A stretch of DNA of 64,000 bases from Shouchella tritolerans. GTDB taxonomy: Bacteria > Bacillota > Bacilli > Bacillales > Bacillaceae_D. Position numbers and translations under genes: made by a program. Of the stretch, positions 54,601-61,551 are shown piece by piece. The notes beneath the pieces were generated by a model, which was given only the letters and a program-made list of their open reading frames with translations, was not told the origin of the DNA and did not search any database. Location of the stretch: NCBI RefSeq assembly GCF_025770735.1, contig NZ_JAODPB010000001.1, positions 1 through 64,000 on the forward strand, in the 5' to 3' direction. Position 1 is the first letter of the stretch. Every line of letters begins with the position of its first letter.

Positions 54601-54789
54601 GCAATACAATATGTGGTAGGGACAGATCCTATTCCGAATATTGGGCGAATCATTAACAGCAAGCAATTTGATAAGTATAAAGCCGCTCACCCGGATGCAA
54701 AACCATTAAAATACAGTCCGGAAATGAAGCGTCAATGGAGAAAGATGTTAGACGAAGTCATTGTACCTTTAAATGATGAGTTGAGATAA
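51631..54789 (+). CDS. hsdR: Type I restriction endonuclease HsdR
   Basis: A 1052-aa motor-nuclease subunit. The PD-(D/E)xK nuclease region near ~125-160 includes FDVTLLINGLPIVQIELKQ. SF2 helicase motifs are HATGSGKT (I), VDECHR (II), GFTGTPIF (III) and DRLLTGFDAPTIQTLFVDR (late motif). A helical C-terminal domain contacts the methylase core. ATG 51631 follows GAGGAGAGAG; upstream codons to 51601 overlap the hsdS end. Confidence 0.95.
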   Translation: MTKIPHKDEAQVERRLIEVLGEGHNQWNYRPDLKSEEDLWKNLRQKITQNNLSEIGEHPITDKEFDTIKTELLSKTQTPFDAAKWLKGENGIARITIEREDVSLGSMSLVLYSNQDIGGGISTYEVVHQIAKQKANLDGRDRRFDVTLLINGLPIVQIELKQVSAKDGVFQAYNQIKKYAEEGMFRNNIFSTLQLFVVSNEQTTRYFANAMPKDMHKKFVFSWRTTDNRKVENLYEFVKQVLNIPDAHRLIADYTIVSEDQDNKAVIVLKPYQIHAIQALFSSAMKHQSGYVWHATGSGKTLTSFVSTKLLARKIGVDRTIMLIDRKDLDNQTTTEFTKFASEFNTGISSGDAKSNSLIVGTGSAKELSDTLLSDANSNTVIITTRQKLEAALRYAQRQEEQKGTQRFKKLLGQHIVFVVDECHRALSGEGMQVIKEFFPNSTWFGFTGTPIFNENKKQAKGQLARTTRDQYGEVLHTYTIKNALDDGAVLGFQVEHEDTIDQTSLNNYIFNQLRQVEKYANLTADEINNIIDQMDGIEKETYLEPFSFESDDHIQKVIHKIFRPDNAYTKFDFQNGRPQKSAILTTSSIHMAKRYYRAIKEMTKDPEWLTKEFAGHPIRTGRTIEDPDFPRIAITYSIQENEDNSKQIQDEMKEIIKEYNDYYHTAWSIEDIERYNGDINNRLARKKAEFKEFGKQIDLVIVVDRLLTGFDAPTIQTLFVDRNLSYANLIQAFSRTNRTYPGKTKGLIVTFRKPSTMEQNVKNATKLYSQAQEESSLVYPTYDESKKRFKKAHKALTTLVPSPTDIDENASLETRIEFVKAFQELNNSYEAIVTYDDYNDDMEKSKALQEQVKTLEEYIGIYNTVKGSLEDEGNQDGPEPDFSDIEFYGENAVKIYDIDSTYIDRLLETYSANNQNIRDEIENALQKLKKSEIVKDVYGSMLNAIDRKEIDPEEDILAVKRSFFTKARDKAINEFANTWFVEEDELHLSAIQYVVGTDPIPNIGRIINSKQFDKYKAAHPDAKPLKYSPEMKRQWRKMLDEVIVPLNDELR

Positions 54790-54897
54790 AGTCGTTCTAA
54801 TTATTTTGTTAAGTAATCATCCTTATAGAATTTTTATAGAAGTTGACTTAAAGTACTTAAATGATTTGCTTATAAGCACATGCTAGTATAAAGCTTT

Positions 54898-55069
54898 CAG
54901 TTTATGTTAATATAGAATTAACGTCATTAGGTGGCTAACGGAGGCCATATTAGCTAACCTTCAAAAGGTTAGTAAAGGAGAGAAATTCTTCTCAAATGAT
55001 TTTCTCGAGAGTTGAGCTTACTTTTACTTATGGTTTCCGTGAAAACCTCTCCGTATAGGAGAGGTTTTT
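54898..55069 (+). ncRNA. Structured RNA upstream of the defence reverse transcriptase
   Basis: About 170 nt, bounds approximate. A possible -10 (TATAAA, 54887-54892) precedes it. Stems seen: GGTGGCTAA (54930-54938) with TTAGCTAACC (54950-54959), one bulge; CTAACCTT (54954-54961) with AAGGTTAG (54965-54972), which competes with the first; GAGAA/TTCTC (54980-54995); and a strong final hairpin AAAACCTCTCC (55042-55052) with GGAGAGGTTTT (55058-55068) followed by TTTG. It ends 17 nt before the RT start. UG/DRT2 and DRT9 systems carry such an RNA at this position as RT template or scaffold. The last hairpin also resembles a terminator and would limit RT expression. Confidence 0.65.
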
Positions 55070-55086
55070 GTTTTGGAGGGATTAAT

Positions 55087-56583
55087 ATGTTAAAAGAAGA
55101 TTTAATAGACGCACTACAAACTGTGGCCGAAAGGAAGGCTGCCCAATATCAAAATTATCATAACTTCTTAGAGCTTGAATTTCAAAGGAATTTAAGAAGA
55201 GTAACAGAGGTTTCTCCTAAAAATGTTAAGAAACCAGTGCATTGGGATAAAGATAACATGCATAATCCATTTTATGTTCTAAAACATTGTAATAAGATAG
55301 GAAGTTCAATTTTCAAAAAACTTATTAATAATAATTATAATCCACATGAGCCATATGTTAGGGACATAGATAAAAAAGGCAGTATGAAGAAAAGGCCAGT
55401 ATATATATTCCAAATTCCTGACGAAGCAGTTTCAAATTACTTTTATACTAGATTGTTAGATAAAAATAGCCATAGATTTAGTTCTTTTTCCTATGCATAT
55501 AGAAAAGATAGAAATGTTCACTATGCGATTAAGGATATAGGGTTAGATATAAAAGCTAGTTCACGAACTTACATAGCTGAGTTTGATTTTAAAGACTTCT
55601 TTGGCTCAATTAATCATGATTATTTATTAAAACAATTTAACGAAAATGGATTTTTAATTAGTAATTTTGAGAAGGAAGTTATTTACGCGTTTTTAAATAA
55701 AATGGAGAATAATAAAGGATTACCTCAAGGAACTTCTTTATCGCTATTTTTAGCAAATTTAGCATGTTGGAAGCTAGATAAAAAGTTAGAGAAGGAGGGA
55801 TTGAGGTTTGCTAGATATGCAGACGATACAATAATATGGTCGGATAATTATAATAAAATAAGTAAATCGATAGACTTTATAAATGAGTTTTCTAGAGAAG
55901 CTGGAGTAGAGATAAATATGCTCAAGTCAGAAGGTATAAGTACTCTCTCAAAAGAAGAGATGAAATCAGAATTCAAAAAAAAGACTTATATTGAATTCTT
56001 AGGGTATAAGTTATCTAGTGATAATATAAGTATAAAACCTTCATCCGTAAACAAAATTAAAGCCCAAATAAGTTATATTCTCTATAAGAACTTGATCCAA
56101 CCACTCAATGGCAGTCAATTAAAATCTATAAATATACCCAGTAATGATGAAGACTTTGATTTTGTAACTGCCATAATGCAAATAAGGCGCTATTTATATG
56201 GTAATTTGAATGAAAGTATGCTTAAAAATTACTTAAACGGTTCATACAAGCGATTACAGTTTAAAGGTATTATGAGTTTCTATCCTTTATTAGATGACGT
56301 AGAACAATTAAAACAACTAGATAAATGGCTTTTGTCTACTATACTAAACACTTTAAAGAAGAGAAACATTTTACTTGATAAATGGAATTATAATCGTTCA
56401 AACCAATTTCCGTTTAATGTAGATGGAACACAGCTATTAATAGAATGTAAAAAAAGGAGAATTAAGGGGAAAAAAGGTCTAATGGAAATACCAAGTTTCT
56501 TAAGGATTTATAATGCAATAAAGGAAAATGTAATAACAGTAGGGATTGAAGGAACAATGCATCCTAAATCTAATGACTATTAG
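55087..56583 (+). CDS. Defence-type reverse transcriptase (UG/DRT family, possibly DRT2-like)
   Basis: A 498-aa RT. Catalytic motif A EFDFKDFFGSINHD has Asp at ~167; QGTSLSLFLANLACW is motif B; RYADDTIIW is the YADD core (residues 244-247); FLGYKLSS follows as motif D/E. Retron-specific NAxxH and VTG motifs are not seen, and there is no maturase or HNH domain, which argues against a retron or group II intron. A long helical C-terminal region follows. A solo RT with an upstream structured RNA in a defence island fits DRT2 or DRT9; which one cannot be decided here. The ATG 55087 follows TTTTGGAGGGATTAAT; the open frame continues back to 55012 through the RNA hairpin and is not the true start. 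Confidence 0.8.
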   Translation: MLKEDLIDALQTVAERKAAQYQNYHNFLELEFQRNLRRVTEVSPKNVKKPVHWDKDNMHNPFYVLKHCNKIGSSIFKKLINNNYNPHEPYVRDIDKKGSMKKRPVYIFQIPDEAVSNYFYTRLLDKNSHRFSSFSYAYRKDRNVHYAIKDIGLDIKASSRTYIAEFDFKDFFGSINHDYLLKQFNENGFLISNFEKEVIYAFLNKMENNKGLPQGTSLSLFLANLACWKLDKKLEKEGLRFARYADDTIIWSDNYNKISKSIDFINEFSREAGVEINMLKSEGISTLSKEEMKSEFKKKTYIEFLGYKLSSDNISIKPSSVNKIKAQISYILYKNLIQPLNGSQLKSINIPSNDEDFDFVTAIMQIRRYLYGNLNESMLKNYLNGSYKRLQFKGIMSFYPLLDDVEQLKQLDKWLLSTILNTLKKRNILLDKWNYNRSNQFPFNVDGTQLLIECKKRRIKGKKGLMEIPSFLRIYNAIKENVITVGIEGTMHPKSNDY

Positions 56584-56757
56584 TTTTAATATAGATAGTG
56601 GGTAAAGCAATGAATCATAATAGGTATGATTTTCAGGATATCCTTTCAAATTTAAGGTAGAGTTACTTACAAAGAGTTCATTTTTAAGTGTAGTAAAAGC
56701 AATTCAACTAGCAACTGTGCCATCGCTCGTTGAAACTGAGAGAAGCATTTCAGCATT

Positions 56758-56796
56758 AAAATCGTGAGAGCAGTTTTAAACTGCTCTCACGATTTT
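56758..56796. terminator. 39-nt perfect palindrome, bidirectional terminator
   Basis: AAAATCGTGAGAGCAGTTT and its exact reverse complement flank a single central T. It lies 175 nt after the RT stop and 34 nt after the end of the convergent small membrane-protein gene. Its A and T ends make it usable in both directions. It roughly marks the right edge of the AT-rich island. Confidence 0.8.
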
Positions 56797-56830
56797 ATGT
56801 TTTAGTGTGCTTGTGAGACACCATCTTTTA

Positions 56831-57004
56831 TTAATACCTCTTCCCAAACTTTAATACCTCCAAACAAAGCATGACGAATACGACTGAAGTAAGCACCAAG
56901 AAGGAAATAATCGCTCCTATCAAACTTTTTCCCACATACTTTGAAAGAAGATACAAAGTCACACTCGCCACACCAAAATAGATAACATATCGTAGGTATT
57001 TCAT
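56831..57004 (-). CDS. Small two-helix membrane protein
   Basis: A 57-aa ORF below usual length cut-offs, from ATG 57004 (minus) to TAA 56831. It begins MKYLRYVIYFGVASVTLYLL, has a second hydrophobic segment SLIGAIISFLVLTSVVFVML and ends with the basic LKFGKRY. Two adjacent TM helices with a YVGK turn are the pattern of real small membrane proteins. AAGGGGA lies ~14 nt upstream, a little far. The longer ORF in another frame over this stretch (56802-57173) is Cys-rich and not protein-like. Function unknown. Confidence 0.6.
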   Translation of the reverse strand: MKYLRYVIYFGVASVTLYLLSKYVGKSLIGAIISFLVLTSVVFVMLCLEVLKFGKRY

Positions 57005-57202
57005 TTAGTAGTATCATTCCCCTTGTTTTTCTGTCTACTCTCTCTTGCTGAACCGCGGCAATATGCCTTTTGTTGCATCGGGATGCGAAGTCTACAGGGT
57101 AGAGTAGCACGGAGTCAACAAATCCGCAAACAGATGAGAGACAAACGATCATGGCCGTCCTTACAGCCAACAAATGCCCCCTTCCGCAACCTTCATCCTC
57201 CG

Positions 57203-57910
57203 TTACCGAGGCTTAACACCCCCAAAAACAGCCAACTCCATCCATTTAAAATAACAGTCTGCGTGATCAAAGCCGATTTTGCGAAGCCAATCAACTTGCA
57301 CAAACACATTTTCCAAGATATTGTCTGCTTTATCTGGCCTATTATCGTACTCTTTCTCAACGTCAGCACGTGGCCTGTTGTTATACGCGGCTAGGTGGTC
57401 AACGAATAACGCATCATGCAGTTGTTCTAATTCGACTGTAGCGGAGGCCGTATGCTCCACATTGACAAACACACCGCCTGGCTTTAATGTATTAAAAATC
57501 TCGGCATACAGTTTCTTTTTTCGATCATGGGGCAAATGATGAATTGCATACCCGGATACAATGCAATCCATGGAGCCTGGCTCTGCAAAGGCTGAGATGT
57601 CATCCTCCAGATCCGCCTCCACAAAAGTACAGCGTTCCTGATGCTCTGCCATGTATTGAGCTGCATTGTGCAGCATCGGTTTGGAGTGATCGACTAAAAT
57701 AGCTCTTGCCTCTGGATAAGTTTGCAGCAGCAGCTTGGCCAGAAAGCCATTGCCGCAGCCAAGGTCGAGCACTTGGACAGGTTTGCTCTGAAAGTAGGTG
57801 ATCACCTGAAGCATCATTTTTGTCTGATCTGCCCCGTAAGGAATGCCGCCACGTACTTGCTTCAAATAATGCTCTGTCACCTGATTTAGCTTCCATGAGG
57901 TTGTACTCAC
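57203..57910 (-). CDS. Class I SAM-dependent methyltransferase
   Basis: A 235-aa methyltransferase with motif I VLDLGCGNGFLAKLLL (~residues 47-62), DHSKPML and a post-motif CIVSGYAIHHLP. The general layout is like UbiE/Methyltransf_25 small-molecule methylases. Substrate unknown. The start at 57910 (MSTTSWKLNQ) has AAAGGCGGGGATAGCG upstream. Confidence 0.85.
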   Translation of the reverse strand: MSTTSWKLNQVTEHYLKQVRGGIPYGADQTKMMLQVITYFQSKPVQVLDLGCGNGFLAKLLLQTYPEARAILVDHSKPMLHNAAQYMAEHQERCTFVEADLEDDISAFAEPGSMDCIVSGYAIHHLPHDRKKKLYAEIFNTLKPGGVFVNVEHTASATVELEQLHDALFVDHLAAYNNRPRADVEKEYDNRPDKADNILENVFVQVDWLRKIGFDHADCYFKWMELAVFGGVKPR

Positions 57911-58016
57911 GCTATCCCCGCCTTTCCGTTCGTATTATGCAGTAATCAAGAAACCTTACCCGCAACTGTGTGGTAGTCCGTGACGACGGCTGTTTCGAAG
58001 TAGAAGGCTCTTTTAT

Positions 58017-58208
58017 CTAATCATTCTTTTTGGTCCAAAAATCAATAGCCGGAAAGGTGAACTTGATCAGCTGTATAAGCTGCTTTCTGCCCACCCAAGA
58101 GGTGACTTTGTCTAAACACTCCCAGCCTAAAAGCTCTTCATACCATTGAACTGCCTGGTCAAAATGCTCAGCATCTACCATAATAAATCCACCATCCCAA
58201 CGATACAT
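58017..58208 (-). pseudogene. Truncated VOC (glyoxalase-fold) protein
   Basis: A 63-aa ORF beginning MYRWDGGFIMVDAEHFDQAV, with WYEELLGWE, a typical first half of a VOC domain. Family members are ~120 aa or more, and after WVGRK the sequence no longer looks like VOC. It has a GGAGCGAG ribosome site. Probably a frameshifted or truncated remnant. Confidence 0.6.
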
Positions 58209-58423
58209 TTAAACTCGCTCCTTTAACTATTTTTTATAAGCATAAAGGTTGAACTTAGTTTAATGTCAATAATTAATTTAAAATTTTAAAAACTTACTTT
58301 GATATACCGCATAGTTCGTTTTACAAGGGAGGCAATGTCAGGTCACGTATCCGAAGAAACAAAGGAGAAAACGAGACGACCCTTCCACAGAATTTTTCCC
58401 CCTCCCTCCCCCCAACTTCCATA

Positions 58424-58480
58424 TTGACAAATCTGTGAACCACTGTTAAGCTCCAAATAGATTCAACTTAGATCTAAGTT
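58424..58480 (+). promoter_or_regulatory. Promoter region and operator-like palindrome of the acid-sugar operon
   Basis: TTGACA at 58424-58429 is followed by a poor -10. The perfect 16-bp palindrome AACTTAGATCTAAGTT (58465-58480) is flanked on both sides by TAGATTCA direct repeats (58457.. and 58480..). It is a strong candidate binding site for the GntR regulator encoded two genes down. The rest of 58209-58423 is AT-rich, then C-rich, with no convincing gene. Confidence 0.6.
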
Positions 58481-58503
58481 AGATTCATGGTGGTGAAAAA
58501 AGA

Positions 58504-59841
58504 ATGAATCGGTTGTTGTTAGGCTTTTATGGAGACGATTTCACGGGTTCGACGGATGCAATGGAAGCGCTTGATCAATATGGGTTAAAGACGATTCTTT
58601 TTTTAAGGATACCGGATCAAGGAATGCTTAAGCGGTTTGAAGATGTGGATTGTATTGGCGTGGCGGGAACGGCACGAGCCAAGGGGAAAGCGGGGATGAA
58701 GGAGGAGTTAGAGCCTGTTTTTTCTTTCTTGTGTGATCTCAATCCTTCCTTTGTCCATTATAAAGTGTGCTCGACGTTTGATTCGTCGCCTGAAACAGGG
58801 AGTATTGGGTTTGCTAGTGATTTGGCGAGACGCTATTTTGAAAAAGGCAGCTATCCTTTGCTAGTGGCGGCGCCGAACTTAGGTAGGTATACGGTGTTTG
58901 GGCATCATTTTGCCGCTTTTAACAGTCAAGTTTTCCGATTGGATACACATCCGGTCATGTCTAGGCATCCTGTTACACCAATGGATGAAGCAGACTTAGC
59001 GAAGCATTTGCAGAAGCAAACGAAGCAACGTATTGCAAACGTCACCATTCTTGATTTGGAGGCAAAGTCTGCGTCGGAGATTGTGAATGACGAGTCGGAA
59101 GCGGGCCTTATCGTTTACGATGCCCTGAATCGTGGGCATATGGAAAAGGTTTCTGAAGTGTTATGGGAAAAAAGGGGCGAACGTGCTCAGTTTGTTGTTG
59201 GGTCTTCAGGTGTGGAGTATGCGCTTGGTGAGGCAATGAAGCGAGAAAGGCCGAATGGACGAACAGACAGGGTGAAGAAGCCGAGTCAAGCGGAGCGGAT
59301 TTTTGCCGTTTCTGGAAGCGTATCAGAAGTAACGAAAAACCAATTGCTTGCTGCTGAAGCGGCAGGGTTCCACGCTATTCAAATTCCGGTGGAGCTGTTT
59401 ACAGATGAAGCGAAGGCAGAAGCGTTTTTAGCGGACGTTGCAGCGATGATTGCTGCGAAGAAAAAAGTTGTCATCTATACGGCTAAAGGGGCCGATGACC
59501 CAATTATTATTGAAACAAGGAAGCTTCTGAGCGAAAGTGGCGTAGCGAAAGAAGAGGTCGGCATTTTTATCGGTGAAAAGCTCGGTGCGTGGACGAAATC
59601 GATTTTAGATCGTGTCGATGTTCGACGGGTGATTATTTCCGGTGGGGATACTTCTGGTTTTGTCACATCCAATCTCGACATTTATGGGTTAGAAGTAATA
59701 GATTCTGTTGCACCAGGGGCTCCTTTATGTTTAGCATATTCTGAGAGCGAGAAATTTGATGGACTGGAAATCGCCTTAAAAAGCGGTCAGCTTGGCGGCG
59801 AACATTTTTTTGAAAACGTTTATCAATCTGGCTCTAAATAA
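58504..59841 (+). CDS. Four-carbon acid sugar kinase family protein (DUF1537)
   Basis: A 445-aa ATP-dependent kinase of the DUF1537 family, which phosphorylates C4 sugar acids such as D-threonate, L-threonate or D-erythronate. The N-terminal substrate domain opens with GFYGDDFTGSTDAMEAL. The C-terminal nucleotide domain has FAVSGSVSEVTKNQ, ISGGDTSGFV and the conserved Gly-rich end SGQLGG. It is first in an operon with a regulator, a dehydrogenase and a TRAP importer. Exact substrate unknown. Confidence 0.9.
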   Translation: MNRLLLGFYGDDFTGSTDAMEALDQYGLKTILFLRIPDQGMLKRFEDVDCIGVAGTARAKGKAGMKEELEPVFSFLCDLNPSFVHYKVCSTFDSSPETGSIGFASDLARRYFEKGSYPLLVAAPNLGRYTVFGHHFAAFNSQVFRLDTHPVMSRHPVTPMDEADLAKHLQKQTKQRIANVTILDLEAKSASEIVNDESEAGLIVYDALNRGHMEKVSEVLWEKRGERAQFVVGSSGVEYALGEAMKRERPNGRTDRVKKPSQAERIFAVSGSVSEVTKNQLLAAEAAGFHAIQIPVELFTDEAKAEAFLADVAAMIAAKKKVVIYTAKGADDPIIIETRKLLSESGVAKEEVGIFIGEKLGAWTKSILDRVDVRRVIISGGDTSGFVTSNLDIYGLEVIDSVAPGAPLCLAYSESEKFDGLEIALKSGQLGGEHFFENVYQSGSK

Positions 59842-59856
59842 ACTAAAGGAATGAAC

Positions 59857-60483
59857 ATGGACATGTTATTGAAAGATGTTGCTTATGAAAAAATTAAAGA
59901 AAAAATTTTAGAAGAGCATTACGAACCTGGCCAGTTTTTATCGGAGCGAACGTTAATCGATGAGCTTGGGATGAGCAAAACGCCCATTAAAAATGCATTG
60001 GTGCGGCTTGAATCGGAAGGGTTTGTGACCGTTTCTTCCAAGCAAGGCATCATCGTTGTCGATATATCGATCGAACGGATCAATGATATTTACAATTTGC
60101 GGATTGCGTTAGAGACGTTTAATTGCCAGGAAATTTATAAGCGCATAACAGACGATCAAATTAGCGAATTAGAAGAGAATGTCGAAGCAACGAAAGTGGC
60201 TGCGGCTAATAGAGATGTGAAGGCATTTGCCACTTTAGATCATGAGTTTCATTTAGCGATAAGTGAGTTTGCTGGAAACAGTGAGATCACAAAAATTTTA
60301 TTAAATTATCAGGATCATTTACGGAGAATTACGCTCCGGCATTTACGGAAAGACCCTGATCGAGTCAAAAAATTCTATACGGAGCATGTCGACATTTTAG
60401 ATGCATTGAAAAACAAAAATGACAATTGCTCTGATTTGATGAAAAAACACTTGTACGAATCAAAGATGATGTATTTTCAATGA
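59857..60483 (+). CDS. GntR-family regulator with FCD domain
   Basis: A 208-aa regulator: winged helix (GQFLSERTLIDELGMSKTPIKNALVRLESEG) and a helical FCD ligand domain with metal-type His residues (DHEFHLAI). FCD regulators sense sugar acids and similar carboxylates. Start at 59857 fits AAAGGA six nt upstream; ATGs at 59851 and 59863 are alternatives. It probably represses this operon through the upstream palindrome. Confidence 0.9.
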   Translation: MDMLLKDVAYEKIKEKILEEHYEPGQFLSERTLIDELGMSKTPIKNALVRLESEGFVTVSSKQGIIVVDISIERINDIYNLRIALETFNCQEIYKRITDDQISELEENVEATKVAAANRDVKAFATLDHEFHLAISEFAGNSEITKILLNYQDHLRRITLRHLRKDPDRVKKFYTEHVDILDALKNKNDNCSDLMKKHLYESKMMYFQ

Positions 60484-60513
60484 TTGGTTGGTGCAATAAG
60501 GAGAGAAACGACG

Positions 60514-61548
60514 ATGAAAGCTGTTTTTGTAGACGATGCAGAAAAAATTAACATCAAAGAAATCGACATACCGGTGGTGAAGGACAATGACGTGCTAATC
60601 AAAGTGGCCGCGGCCGGTATTTGTGGGTCGGACATTCATACGTATAAAGGATTGCACCCGTTTCGAAAACCGCCTGTCGTCATTGGTCATGAAGTGGCTG
60701 GCGAAGTTGTGAAAGTTGGCAAAGCGGTAAAAAACGTTCAAGTTGGAGACCGGGTAACGGTTGAACCGCAAATTGGTACGGGAGAGAGCGAAGGCGTGAT
60801 GACAGGCCAGGCGAACTTGTCCGATAAGCGTTTGGCTCCTGGAATGGGCGATTGGCTTGGGACAATGGCTGAATACTTCGTCTCCCCTGAGGCGCAAGTG
60901 ATTAAGCTACCGGACACGGTCAGTTATGAAAAAGGGGTGCTAGTTGAGCCGTTGGCGGTTGGCGTCCATGCTGCACGTAAAGGGGATATCCAACCAGGGG
61001 ACCGTGTCGCGATTTTAGGTGCTGGGCCGATTGGCTTGTTGACACTTATAGCGGTAAAAGCGAAAGGCGCTTCACACGTTGTTGTGACCGATGTGTTAGA
61101 CTACTCCCTTGACGTTGCCAAACAAATGGGGGCAACGGCCGCGATTAATATAAAGGACAAGCCGAATTGGATTGAGGAAGCAAAGAGCAAAGTAGGCCGA
61201 TCATTCGATAAAGTGCTGATTACAGCAGGCGTGCCGGGCATCATTAATGATTCATTGAATCTACTAAAAAAAGGGGGACGTGCTGTAACGGTCGCGATGT
61301 TTCATGGCCAACAAGACTTTGATGTGGAGCAACTACAGCAAAATGAAAAAGAGCTTGTTGGCTGCATGACGTACAATCGTCCCGACACAGAAGAAGCATT
61401 GGAAATTATCGCAAAAGCTGTCCTTCCAGTCGAAAAAGTAATTTCGCATCAATTGTCTTATGAGCAGGCTGGCAGAGGGTTTGAAATCGTCGATAAAAAG
61501 CTAGATAACTCTGTAAAAGTGATTGTTTCATTTGAACAGGAGGGCTAA
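60514..61548 (+). CDS. MDR-family alcohol/polyol dehydrogenase lacking the structural-zinc loop
   Basis: A 344-aa Zn-type dehydrogenase with GICGSDIHTYKG (catalytic Cys), GHEVAGEV, and the NAD motif GAGPIGLLTLIAV. The usual structural-zinc segment with four Cys (GxCxxCxxGxxxxC) is replaced by a Cys-free stretch (PQIGTGESEGVMTGQ). Probably oxidises the sugar acid or its precursor; the closest functional classes are threonine/sorbitol/galactonate-type dehydrogenases. ATG 60514 follows AAGGAGAGAAACG. Confidence 0.85.
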   Translation: MKAVFVDDAEKINIKEIDIPVVKDNDVLIKVAAAGICGSDIHTYKGLHPFRKPPVVIGHEVAGEVVKVGKAVKNVQVGDRVTVEPQIGTGESEGVMTGQANLSDKRLAPGMGDWLGTMAEYFVSPEAQVIKLPDTVSYEKGVLVEPLAVGVHAARKGDIQPGDRVAILGAGPIGLLTLIAVKAKGASHVVVTDVLDYSLDVAKQMGATAAINIKDKPNWIEEAKSKVGRSFDKVLITAGVPGIINDSLNLLKKGGRAVTVAMFHGQQDFDVEQLQQNEKELVGCMTYNRPDTEEALEIIAKAVLPVEKVISHQLSYEQAGRGFEIVDKKLDNSVKVIVSFEQEG

Positions 61549-61551
61549 AGG

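Noticed and set aside
55012-56583. RT start at 55012 giving 523 aa
   Set aside because: The extra 25 codons run through the RNA's final hairpin; the ATG at 55087 has GGAGGG at the proper distance.
55087-56583. Retron or group II intron reverse transcriptase
   Set aside because: No NAxxH or VTG retron motifs, no maturase/HNH domain, no domain V-like RNA; motif B is QGTSLS rather than the typical retron form.
56690-56770. Stretch in one frame resembling a transposase tail (VETERSISALKS)
   Set aside because: The similarity is to a short motif only; no upstream coding continuity, so it may be chance.
56802-57173. 123-codon minus-strand ORF
   Set aside because: Cys-rich and not protein-like; the embedded 57-aa membrane-protein frame at 56831-57004 explains the region better.
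58335-58427. 30-codon ORF (MSGHVSEETKEKTRR...) after GGGAGG
   Set aside because: Too short, Pro-rich end over a C-run, and it runs into the operon promoter; possibly a remnant, not a supported gene.
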